Assembly: GCA_026708645.1 (NCBI GenBank) | Contig: JAPOUM010000040.1 | Location: 186,001-250,000, forward strand | Reading direction: 5' to 3' | From: Acidimicrobiaceae bacterium | Lineage (GTDB): Bacteria; Actinomycetota; Acidimicrobiia; Acidimicrobiales; Aldehydirespiratoraceae | DNA length: 64,000 nucleotides | Part shown: piece by piece, positions 27,062 through 33,842 of the stretch | Numbering within the stretch: the first letter of the stretch is position 1 | How the letters are laid out: each line of letters starts with the position of its first letter | Program-made: the position numbers and the translations under genes | The notes under the pieces: model-generated | Seen by the model: the letters and a program-made list of their open reading frames with translations, nothing else | Told to the model about the DNA's origin: nothing | Databases searched by the model: none

Positions 27062-27988
27062 TCAGGCGGCGCCGCCGGCGAGTTCGATGACGCGGCGGGC
27101 TCTGGCGATCTCCGGGGCTTGCGGGGCCGAGGCGGCGAGTTCGTCGGCCGCTATGGACGTCACCGATGTCGCAGCCTGCGCTATGCGCGGGGCCAGCGCG
27201 GCGACGACGCTCGGATCGATGTCGGGGCGGTCCGCGATGTAGGTGCCGGCGGAGCGCCAGACGGTTATGTCTCCATAGGGTTCGTCTCCGACGGAGATCG
27301 TGTTGGCCTCCAGCTCGGCCAGCGCGGCCGACACGTCATCGGCGCGGCGCCCCGTCAGCGGCACAAGCAAGTCGATGCGGTGCTTGTGGGGCGCCGAGAC
27401 TCCGTGAGACGCGGCAAGCGCCTTCAGAGCGGTCTCGACAGCCATGGCGCCTGCTGAGCAGACATCGATCAGCCGCCAGTGCGCCACACGGTCGTCGTGA
27501 GGCTGGGCGATCTCCCATTCGTCGGGACGCATTGAGCGTGCCATGCTCGACAGGGCCTTGCTGGCCTCGTCGAGGCGGCCCAACGCTTCGTCGGTGTTGT
27601 TGTCTGCCAAACCGATCTCCTTGCTCCATCGCACCGATCCAGCGGGGCGGTCCACCAGCACCACCGCCGATGATGCGATCCCGGCTTCGAACGACGCCGA
27701 GACTTCCTGGGTGCGCCGCCGCCACTCTGCCCGGTCGGTCACGAACACCTCCACCGGGCTGCCCACCACACTCTCGGCTGCGGCACGCAAGACACTGCCG
27801 ACGCCGAGCCGCTCGCGGTAGTCGATGTCATCGAAGATCGCCACCAAGTCGATGTCGCTGCTCGCGGCGGCATCGCCGCGGGCTACCGACCCGAACAGCA
27901 GCACCCGACCCGCACCGGCTTCAGCCAGACGGGCAGCGGCCCGCCGCGCGTCACGCACCGTCGGCGCCGGCGCGGTCTCTGTGGGCAT
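27062..27988 (-). CDS. Fused minimal nucleotidyltransferase-HEPN protein
   Basis: The 308-residue product starts with a polymerase-beta-type nucleotidyltransferase: LLFGSVARGDAAASSDIDL gives the GS motif and both metal-binding aspartates (Asp45, Asp47). A helical part with ETALKALAASHG and APHKHRIDLL (about 185-215) looks like a HEPN domain. MNT and HEPN proteins normally form two-gene toxin-antitoxin pairs in which the MNT modifies and silences the HEPN RNase; here both are in one chain. The start is set at ATG 27988 because TAGCCT ends 6 nt before it; GTG 27994 would lie inside the promoter spacer. The C-terminal 60 residues are Ala-rich and unassigned. Confidence 0.75.
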   Translation of the reverse strand: MPTETAPAPTVRDARRAAARLAEAGAGRVLLFGSVARGDAAASSDIDLVAIFDDIDYRERLGVGSVLRAAAESVVGSPVEVFVTDRAEWRRRTQEVSASFEAGIASSAVVLVDRPAGSVRWSKEIGLADNNTDEALGRLDEASKALSSMARSMRPDEWEIAQPHDDRVAHWRLIDVCSAGAMAVETALKALAASHGVSAPHKHRIDLLVPLTGRRADDVSAALAELEANTISVGDEPYGDITVWRSAGTYIADRPDIDPSVVAALAPRIAQAATSVTSIAADELAASAPQAPEIARARRVIELAGGAA

Positions 27989-27994
27989 GATCAC

Positions 27995-28000
27995 AGGCTA
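27995..28000 (-). promoter_or_regulatory. -10 box TAGCCT of the MNT-HEPN gene
   Basis: On the minus strand TAGCCT is followed by gtgatc and then ATG, the leaderless arrangement seen elsewhere in this window. Confidence 0.5.
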
Positions 28001-28175
28001 CAACCCCGCCAATCCTCAAGAGTTCAAGCTGGCGGCGCTGCGACACCGCCAGCCGGCGCCGGGCACGTCAGCGCCGATGCAACAGCGGTTCTACAAAGGG
28101 AATTCCGCTGGTGGGATGCTGATCCGGACGGCCGGCGTCGCGTCGCCGGATGTGTGTTCGGATGTGTTGGGGGGT

Positions 28176-28181
28176 TACTGT
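28176..28181 (+). promoter_or_regulatory. -10 box TACTGT of the DUF1156 remnant
   Basis: The box ends 6 nt before ATG 28188. It marks that ATG as the original start codon of the broken gene. Confidence 0.45.
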
Positions 28182-28187
28182 CGGGTG

Positions 28188-29093
28188 ATGGGCGTGTAGC
28201 GGTCTGGGCCGAAGTTGGTTGAGGTGGCGTTGCCTTTGGCGGTGATCAATGCTGAGTCGGCTCGTGAGAAGTCGATCCGGCATGGGCATCCGTCGACTTT
28301 GCATTTGTGGTGGGCTCGTCGTCCGTTGGCGGCGGCTCGGGCGGTGTTGTGGGCTTCTTTGGTGGATGATCCGTCTGGGGATGAGTCGTTGACTCCTGAG
28401 CAGCAGGACGCAGAGCGGCAGCGTTTGTTCAAGGTTTTGGAGCGGCTGGTGAGATGGGAGAGCTGCAACGACGCTGACGTGTTGGCTGCGGCTAAGGCGG
28501 AGCTTGTGCGGTGTTGGCCGCAGGGGTTGCCGGCGGTGGTGGATCCGTTTGCGGGTGGTGGGGCGATTCCGTTGGAGGCGCAGCGGCTCGGTTTGGTGGC
28601 GTTGGCTGGGGATTTGAATCCGGTGGCGGTGTTGATCAACAAGGCGATGATCGAGGTTCCGCCGCGTTTCGCGGGTCTGGCGCCGGTGCATCCCGATGTC
28701 GGCAAGGATCTCAAGACTTGGCAGCGGGCTCAGGGTCTGGCCGCGGATGTGGCCGCCTATGGGCGTTGGATGGGTGACGAGGCGCAACGGCGTGTGGGGC
28801 GTCTGTATCCGGATGCTGTCAGCCCGAGCGGTGAGCGGTTGACGCCGATTGCGTGGATTTGGGCTCGCACGGTGGAGTCGCCTGATCCGTCGTGGTCTGG
28901 GCATGTGCCGTTGGTGGCGTCGTGGACTCTCTCGAAACGGCCCGGCAAGCCGACGGTGTGGGTCAAGCCGGTCATCGAACGGGGCCCAGACGACCGCCGA
29001 CTCGCCGCTTCTGGAGCCGGTCTGGGGGCCGCGAACGCTCAGGAACGCGGAGGAACGCACCCGCGATCGCAGTTGCGGCAACGGCACACTTAG
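28188..29093 (+). pseudogene. DUF1156 DNA methylase, truncated and interrupted by a stop
   Basis: The frame from ATG 28188 reads three codons, an amber TAG at 28197-28199, then continues open as [20 protein letters not shown] and [20 protein letters not shown], the hallmark N-terminus of DUF1156 proteins. [13 protein letters not shown] and [20 protein letters not shown] are the first methylase motifs. Full proteins are about 900 residues and carry a DPPY-type catalytic motif; here similarity stops near 28985 and the frame closes at 29093. A TTG at 28215 could restart translation, but the product could not methylate. Codon use is much richer in T (GTTG, TTTG) than in the neighbours, which suggests foreign origin. 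Family members often sit in phage-defence loci. Confidence 0.82.
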
Positions 29094-29223
29094 GGGCTCT
29101 TGGTTCTAGGGTTGGTTCGTTGCGGTGTTCGCGGGATCGCGGCGTGTCGGTTGGGGTGGATGCCAGGAGTGCCATGTGGCTTTCGGGTAGCGGCATGCTC
29201 GGCGGCCGGTGGGCCGGGTCCGG

Positions 29224-29229
29224 TAGCGT
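29224..29229 (+). promoter_or_regulatory. -10 box TAGCGT of the HTH gene
   Basis: The box ends 6 nt before ATG 29236, again a leaderless arrangement. Confidence 0.5.
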
Positions 29230-29235
29230 TGAGGT

Positions 29236-29973
29236 ATGAGGTGTGACCCTGCGCTGGCTCCGGGTTTGGGGGGGTTGGTGGCTGGGGTGTTGTTGCGCAC
29301 GGCCCGTGAGGCGCTGGGCTGTTCGGCGAGGGAGTTGGCTGAGGCGGCTGGGTGCTCTGAGGGTTTGGTGCGGCGTATCGAGTCTGGTGAGCTGGATCCG
29401 ACGCTGGACACGGTTGAGCGGATATTGAACGCCTCGGGGTTGGAGGTTCGCGCCGGGCCGGCAGTTGGTGAGGGCCGCTACTGTGGCGCTTTGCCGGATG
29501 CTGTGGAAGTTGCGCGTGTGCGGGCCGCGGTGGAGGCTGATCGGGCGCTTCGTGAGGACCTGGGCGCGCCGGCGGCTGGGCCGCCTGCAGGGGCGCAGCC
29601 GCACTGGGACGGTGAGGACCCGGCCCCAGCGCGGCGCATCGGAGCAGCCGAGGGCCGGGGTGACGCCGGAGGCTGGTCGGTGGTGCTGGTGAGATCAGCC
29701 ATCGCTGAGACGCCCGGGGGAGCGGAGGCGTTCGCTGCGGCGGCGGGCGTTGACGCCGAAACGCTGGGCCGCGTCTGTTCGGGCGCTGACCGTTTGAGTG
29801 TGGGGGAGTTGGCGGCGCTGCTGGAGCGCGCCGGGACCGGGTTGAGGGTGCGTCTGGAGGTCTATGACGACCACGACGACGGTCTGCACCTCAGCGCTGT
29901 GTCTGACCCGCAGCGTCATCGCGGGATCAAGACCCGAGCAGAAGAGATCTTCGCCACATCCCGACCGGCGTGA
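29236..29973 (+). CDS. XRE-type regulator with two HTH-like units, probable antitoxin
   Basis: The 245-residue product has an N-terminal Cro/C1 helix-turn-helix (about 15-70): LLRTAREALGCSARELAEAA then GCSEGLVRRIESGELDPTL. A second region (about 150-205) repeats the same plan, AFAAAAGVDAETLGRVCSGA then DRLSVGELAALLERAGTGL, and looks like a diverged copy. An Ala/Pro/Gly-rich linker joins them. It overlaps the nucleotidyltransferase gene by 4 bp (GTGA), the layout of an antitoxin placed before its toxin. Early codons are T-rich like the methylase remnant. The antitoxin role is inferred from context. Confidence 0.72.
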   Translation: MRCDPALAPGLGGLVAGVLLRTAREALGCSARELAEAAGCSEGLVRRIESGELDPTLDTVERILNASGLEVRAGPAVGEGRYCGALPDAVEVARVRAAVEADRALREDLGAPAAGPPAGAQPHWDGEDPAPARRIGAAEGRGDAGGWSVVLVRSAIAETPGGAEAFAAAAGVDAETLGRVCSGADRLSVGELAALLERAGTGLRVRLEVYDDHDDGLHLSAVSDPQRHRGIKTRAEEIFATSRPA

Positions 29974-30461
29974 TGGCCGAGCCGCCGTCGGGCGAAGAAC
30001 AAGGTTCCCTGGATCGCATCGTTGTGGCGTTGGTGCAACACGACGTGGACTTCATCGCGATCGGAGGCTGGGCGGTACAGGCCCAGCAATATGACCTCGG
30101 GCGGGTCACCTATGACATAGACGTGACCCCCGAACGCGGCCGTGAGAACCTCCAACGGCTCTCAGACGCTCTCAACGATCTGGGCGCGGAGGTCCGATAT
30201 GGAGACCAGACGTTGCCGTTTGCTCACGACGGCGAGTCATTGGCGCGCGCCGCGGTGTGGAACCTGTCGTGTCGCCACGGCGACTTCGACATCTGCTTGG
30301 AGCCCACCGGCACCCAAGGCGGCTACGACGAGCTGTCCCGCCCTGAAGTCCGTCTCTGTTCGGGCGGGCCGCGGATTCGGCCCTTGCAGCCTCGGCGGTG
30401 CGCGGTCCGCGCGCGGGCGGCAATGTCGCTACCCCAAGAGGTGGCGGCTCTGAGAGTCTGA
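29970..30461 (+). CDS. Nucleotidyltransferase, probable toxin partner of the HTH protein
   Basis: The 163-residue product (GTG 29970; ATG 29973 also possible) has FIAIGGWAVQAQQYDLGRV with a GG motif, then TYDIDVTPERGRENLQRLSD with Asp48 and Asp50 (numbered from ATG 29973), as in the GGxA...DxD nucleotidyltransferases that pair with HTH antitoxins and resemble AbiEii. DFDICLEPTGTQGGYDEL is the next conserved block. Near residues 130-140 the expected core strand (valine-cysteine-serine-leucine type) appears in another frame (GPCSLGGA), while the ends fit this frame, which hints at two compensating indels. Function as a toxin is inferred. Confidence 0.7.
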   Translation: MMAEPPSGEEQGSLDRIVVALVQHDVDFIAIGGWAVQAQQYDLGRVTYDIDVTPERGRENLQRLSDALNDLGAEVRYGDQTLPFAHDGESLARAAVWNLSCRHGDFDICLEPTGTQGGYDELSRPEVRLCSGGPRIRPLQPRRCAVRARAAMSLPQEVAALRV

Positions 30462-30498
30462 ATTGTCTGAATTCTGCTTGGAGGCGAACTGCCGGCGA

Positions 30499-30504
30499 TA
30501 GCTT
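30499..30504 (+). promoter_or_regulatory. -10 box TAGCTT of the chorismate mutase gene
   Basis: The box ends 8 nt before GTG 30513; no ribosome site is visible. Confidence 0.45.
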
Positions 30505-30512
30505 GCCTGGCT

Positions 30513-30881
30513 GTGAGCGCTAGCGGTGAAGACTCCACTCTGGCCGGCTACCGGTCGAGCATCGACAACATAGACGCGGCGCTCATACTGCTGCTCGCCG
30601 AGCGCTTCAAGATCACCCAACAGGTCGGCAGGCACAAAGCCGCTGCCGGCCTGCCGCCCGCTGACCCGCAGCGAGAGCATCAACAGATGGCCCGGCTGCG
30701 CGACCTGTCCGCCCAAGCCAACCTCGACCCCGCCTTCACCGAGAAGTTCCTCCGGTTCGTGATCAGCGAAGTGATCCGCCACCACGATCAAGCACGCAGC
30801 GACGACCCGCAACGCGATGCCGGTCTGCCGAGCAGCGACGATCCGCCGAACGGCGGCGACTCGCGGCGCGGCGCCGGCTGA
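30513..30881 (+). CDS. Chorismate mutase, AroQ class
   Basis: The 122-residue product is a single all-helical AroQ domain (about 8-95) converting chorismate to prephenate for phenylalanine and tyrosine synthesis. YRSSIDNIDAALILLLAERF, VGRHKAAAGLPPADPQRE and FLRFVISEVIRHHDQAR are its three helices, with the arginine and lysine residues that hold the substrate. The polar, Asp-rich tail is disordered. It is leaderless by its promoter and separates the accessory patch from the citrate synthase cluster. Confidence 0.85.
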   Translation: MSASGEDSTLAGYRSSIDNIDAALILLLAERFKITQQVGRHKAAAGLPPADPQREHQQMARLRDLSAQANLDPAFTEKFLRFVISEVIRHHDQARSDDPQRDAGLPSSDDPPNGGDSRRGAG

Positions 30882-31074
30882 TGAGCCCCGAAAGTGTTCA
30901 CGAAGCACACGGGCGGATTCGATGAGAGCGGTGGTCGTCGCCTCTCTCAGCGGTTCGCAGAGCCCGTGCGTGATCGGGCAGGTGAGAGTTCGACGCGTCG
31001 CTGATGCACCGTTTACCGCTGGTGATCTCTGAGAACTGAGGGCTGCTCGGGCCACGGCATCCGGCTCACGGGCC

Positions 31075-31109
31075 GCTGCCTGCTCTCCTGGCAGCCGGGT
31101 TTGTGTTTT
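31075..31109 (+). terminator. Possible terminator between chorismate mutase and citrate synthase
   Basis: A GCTGCC/GGCAGC stem (31075-31080 and 31090-31095) with a 9-nt loop is followed by the T-rich gggtttgtgtttt. It lies at the meeting point of two convergent genes and abuts the citrate synthase stop. Confidence 0.4.
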
Positions 31110-32374
31110 CAGCGGTCCTCGATGGCGACGTAGTCGCGTAGCGGGGCGCCGGTGTAGATCTGCCGCGGCCGGTAGATGCGGGAGTTCTGCTCGACCATCT
31201 CGTTCCAGTGCGCCAGCCACCCCGGCGTGCGTCCGATCGCGAAGAGCACGGTGAACATGTTCGTCGGGAAGCCCAGAGCCTGGTAGATCAACCCCGAATA
31301 GAAGTCCACGTTGGGATACAAGCGCCGGCTTATGAAGTAGTCGTCGGCCAAGGCGACCTCTTCGAGCTTGAGGGCGATGTCGAGCAGCGGGTTCTTGTCG
31401 ATCACTTTGAACACGTCATGCGCGGCCGCTTTGATTATCACCGCCCGCGGGTCGTAGTTCTTGTAGATCCGATGACCGAAACCCATCAGCCGCTGCTTGC
31501 CTTCTTTGACGCCGGCGATGAAGTCGTCCACCGAGTCGTAGTCGCCGATGCCGTTGAGCATGTTGATCACCGCCTCGTTGGCGCCGCCGTGCAGAGGCCC
31601 GTAAAGCGCCGCGCAACCGGCGGCGATGGCGGTGTAGGGATCGGCGTGGCTCGACCCGACCACTCGAGTGGCGGTGGTGGAGCAGTTCTGGCCGTGATCG
31701 GCGTGGAGGATGAACAGCACTCGCATGGCTTGGACCAGAGCCGGGTCTGGCTGGTATTCGCCGCCGATGTCGAACATCATCTTCAGGAAACGGGTCGGAT
31801 AGTCGTCCTCGTTGTCAGGGAACTGGAACGGCAGCCCCCGCGAGAAGCGATAGGCCGCGGCCGCCAGGGTGGGCATCTTGGCGATCATCCTCACCACTTG
31901 GGCGCGACGGTTCTCAGGGTCGAAGATGTCTTTGGCCTCGGGATAGAAGGTGGACAGGCCCGCGACCCCCGACACCAGCAGCCCCATCGGATGCGCGTCG
32001 TAATGGAAAGCGTCGTAGATGCGCTTGCGGAAGTTCTCGTGGATGAAGGTGTGGCGCGTTATGTCGTAGCTCCACTCGGCGAGTTGAGCCTCGTCGGGCA
32101 GCTCGCCGTACATCAGCAGGTAGGCGACCTCAGGGAAGGTGCTGCTGCGGGCGAGTTGTTCGATGGGGTAGCCGCGATAGCGCAGAATGCCAGCCTCGCC
32201 GTCTATCTCGGCCACCGCGCTCGAGGTCACGGCCGTGGAGGCCATGCCGGGGTCGTAGAACCAGACGCCGCCCAGCAGGTCGCGCCACCGAGCCGAGTCG
32301 ACTCCTCCGTCGACAATAGGGATCTCTACCGAAGCGCCGTTGCGGTTGTCGGTGACCGTGATGCTCTCACCCAT
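31109..32374 (-). CDS. gltA: Citrate synthase
   Basis: The 421-residue enzyme condenses acetyl-CoA and oxaloacetate at the head of the TCA cycle. The catalytic and substrate residues lie in ILHADHGQNCSTTATRVVG, YGPLHGGANEAVINML and MGFGHRIYKNYDPRA. RYRGYPIEQLA near the N-terminus is typical of the family. ATG 32374 gives a normal N-terminus and is preceded by TAATCT at leaderless distance; 29 further in-frame codons upstream are rejected. It stands 11 bp after the carboxyltransferase gene on the same strand. Confidence 0.93.
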   Translation of the reverse strand: MGESITVTDNRNGASVEIPIVDGGVDSARWRDLLGGVWFYDPGMASTAVTSSAVAEIDGEAGILRYRGYPIEQLARSSTFPEVAYLLMYGELPDEAQLAEWSYDITRHTFIHENFRKRIYDAFHYDAHPMGLLVSGVAGLSTFYPEAKDIFDPENRRAQVVRMIAKMPTLAAAAYRFSRGLPFQFPDNEDDYPTRFLKMMFDIGGEYQPDPALVQAMRVLFILHADHGQNCSTTATRVVGSSHADPYTAIAAGCAALYGPLHGGANEAVINMLNGIGDYDSVDDFIAGVKEGKQRLMGFGHRIYKNYDPRAVIIKAAAHDVFKVIDKNPLLDIALKLEEVALADDYFISRRLYPNVDFYSGLIYQALGFPTNMFTVLFAIGRTPGWLAHWNEMVEQNSRIYRPRQIYTGAPLRDYVAIEDR

Positions 32375-32382
32375 TGCACACC

Positions 32383-32388
32383 AGATTA
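32383..32388 (-). promoter_or_regulatory. -10 box TAATCT of citrate synthase
   Basis: TAATCT on the minus strand ends 8 nt before ATG 32374. It overlaps the end of the upstream carboxyltransferase gene (stop at 32386), so citrate synthase could have its own start site. Confidence 0.45.
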
Positions 32389-33777
32389 CAGGGGAGTGTT
32401 GTCGTGGCGACGGTCGGGCAGCCGCTCGCGTTTGGCGTTGAGCATCTCGAGGGCCGCGCAAAGCTCGCGGCGAGTGTCCTCAGGGGCCACGACCGAGTCG
32501 ATCGTGCCGCGTTCGGCGGCTATGTAGGGGTTGAGGAGGCGCTGCTCGTAGGCCGCTTCGAGCTCTTTGCGCCGTTGCGCGGCGGCGTCGCGGTGCAGTA
32601 TCTCCACGGCGCCTCTGGCGCCCATCACCGCGATCTCCGCGGTGGGCCAGGCCAAGGCGATGTCGTTGCCCATGGTCTTGGAGTCCATGACGATGTAGGC
32701 GCCGCCGTAGGACTTGCGCAGCGTCACGTTGACCCGCGGGACCGTGGCCCGAGCGTAGGCGAAGGCCATCTGGGCGCCGTAGCGGATCATGCCCCGCCAT
32801 TCCAGGTCTTTGCCGGGATAGAAGCCGGAGGTGTCCACGAAGGTGACGATGGGAAGATTGAAGGCGTCGCAGAACGCCACGAAGCGCGCCCCTTTGCGCG
32901 ATGCGGTGATGTCGAGGGTTCCGGCCAGGGCCTGGGGCTGGTTGGCGACCAAGCCGACCGGGCGCCCGCCGAAACATGCGAAAGCAGTCACCAGATTGCC
33001 TCCCCAGAACTGGTGCGGCTCCAGCAGTTCGCCGTCGTCGGTCACGGCGTGCAGCACCTCGCGCACGTCGTAGCTTCCCCCCGACTCCGACGGCAGCGCC
33101 TCGAAGGCCTCGGGGACCGGGCGGTCGACGGGATCGCCGCAGACCCGGCCGGGCGGGTCTGAGCTGTTGCTGTCGGGCAGATAGTCCAGCAGCTCGGCTG
33201 CGATCTCCTCGGCCTCGGAGTCGTCTTCAGCCAGAAAGCTCGCCACCCCCGAAGCGGCGGCGTGAGTCTCGGCGCCGCCCAATTCGGCCAGATCCACCGG
33301 CATTCCAGTGAATTGCTCCACCATGCGCGGCCCCACCACGAAGGCGTAGGCGTCGGCGGTCATCACCACGAAGTCGGCGAGCCCCAGAAGCAGGGCCGGA
33401 CCCGAGACGTTGGGGCCCGACGCGATCACTATGACCGGCACCACGCCGGAGCAGCGGGCCAGTTCCGCGGCCGCCGCGCCCCAGCCGTGGAGGGCGCTCA
33501 CTCCCTCGTTGAGGTCCGCTCCCGACGAAGCCAGCCGCAGCAGCACGGGCAGCCGCTGGGCGCGTGCCAGGCGGGCGGCTGCGGTCATGTCGGCGCCGTC
33601 GACCGCCGTCAGGGCCCCGCCCTGGTCGTCTCCGGCGCTGCGAGCGTCGATCTCCACCACGCTGCGGCCGCCGACGCCGAGGCGCCTGACGCGGCTCCGC
33701 ACGAAGCCCGCGGACCCGGCGCGCAGATTGACCTGGCTGCCGGCTTCTGACTGCAGCGATAGCGATGCGCCGGACAT
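32386..33777 (-). CDS. Acyl-CoA carboxylase carboxyltransferase (beta) subunit
   Basis: The 463-residue product is a biotin-dependent carboxyltransferase of the PccB/AccD type, which moves CO2 from biotin to acetyl- or propionyl-CoA. FGGRPVGLVANQPQALAGTL, ARFVAFCDAFNLPIVTFVD and LRKSYGGAYIVMDSKTMGND are the strongest matches to the C-terminal domain. The N-terminal domain is weaker and about 50-70 residues shorter than usual, lacking the common front segment with the GGxxxLTARERI-type motif. No biotin carboxylase or biotin carrier gene is nearby. The ATG at 33777 has no clear ribosome site. Confidence 0.87.
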   Translation of the reverse strand: MSGASLSLQSEAGSQVNLRAGSAGFVRSRVRRLGVGGRSVVEIDARSAGDDQGGALTAVDGADMTAAARLARAQRLPVLLRLASSGADLNEGVSALHGWGAAAAELARCSGVVPVIVIASGPNVSGPALLLGLADFVVMTADAYAFVVGPRMVEQFTGMPVDLAELGGAETHAAASGVASFLAEDDSEAEEIAAELLDYLPDSNSSDPPGRVCGDPVDRPVPEAFEALPSESGGSYDVREVLHAVTDDGELLEPHQFWGGNLVTAFACFGGRPVGLVANQPQALAGTLDITASRKGARFVAFCDAFNLPIVTFVDTSGFYPGKDLEWRGMIRYGAQMAFAYARATVPRVNVTLRKSYGGAYIVMDSKTMGNDIALAWPTAEIAVMGARGAVEILHRDAAAQRRKELEAAYEQRLLNPYIAAERGTIDSVVAPEDTRRELCAALEMLNAKRERLPDRRHDNTPL

Positions 33778-33842
33778 TGCGATGACTCGAGGCTTGCGAG
33801 GACCGGGGACCAGAGGATCGCTGCGGGCGGGTGACCGGGCGG

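Noticed and set aside
26895..31000. tRNA-Leu as an integration site with flanking direct repeats
   Set aside because: I looked for a copy of the tRNA 3' end downstream and found only a 9-10 base partial match near 28060. No integrase gene is present, so I do not call attachment sites.
31208..32527. Plus-strand frame of 439 codons opposite citrate synthase
   Set aside because: This is a shadow of a certain gene; the composition (Val/His/Glu/Arg) is typical of antisense reading of GC-rich codons.
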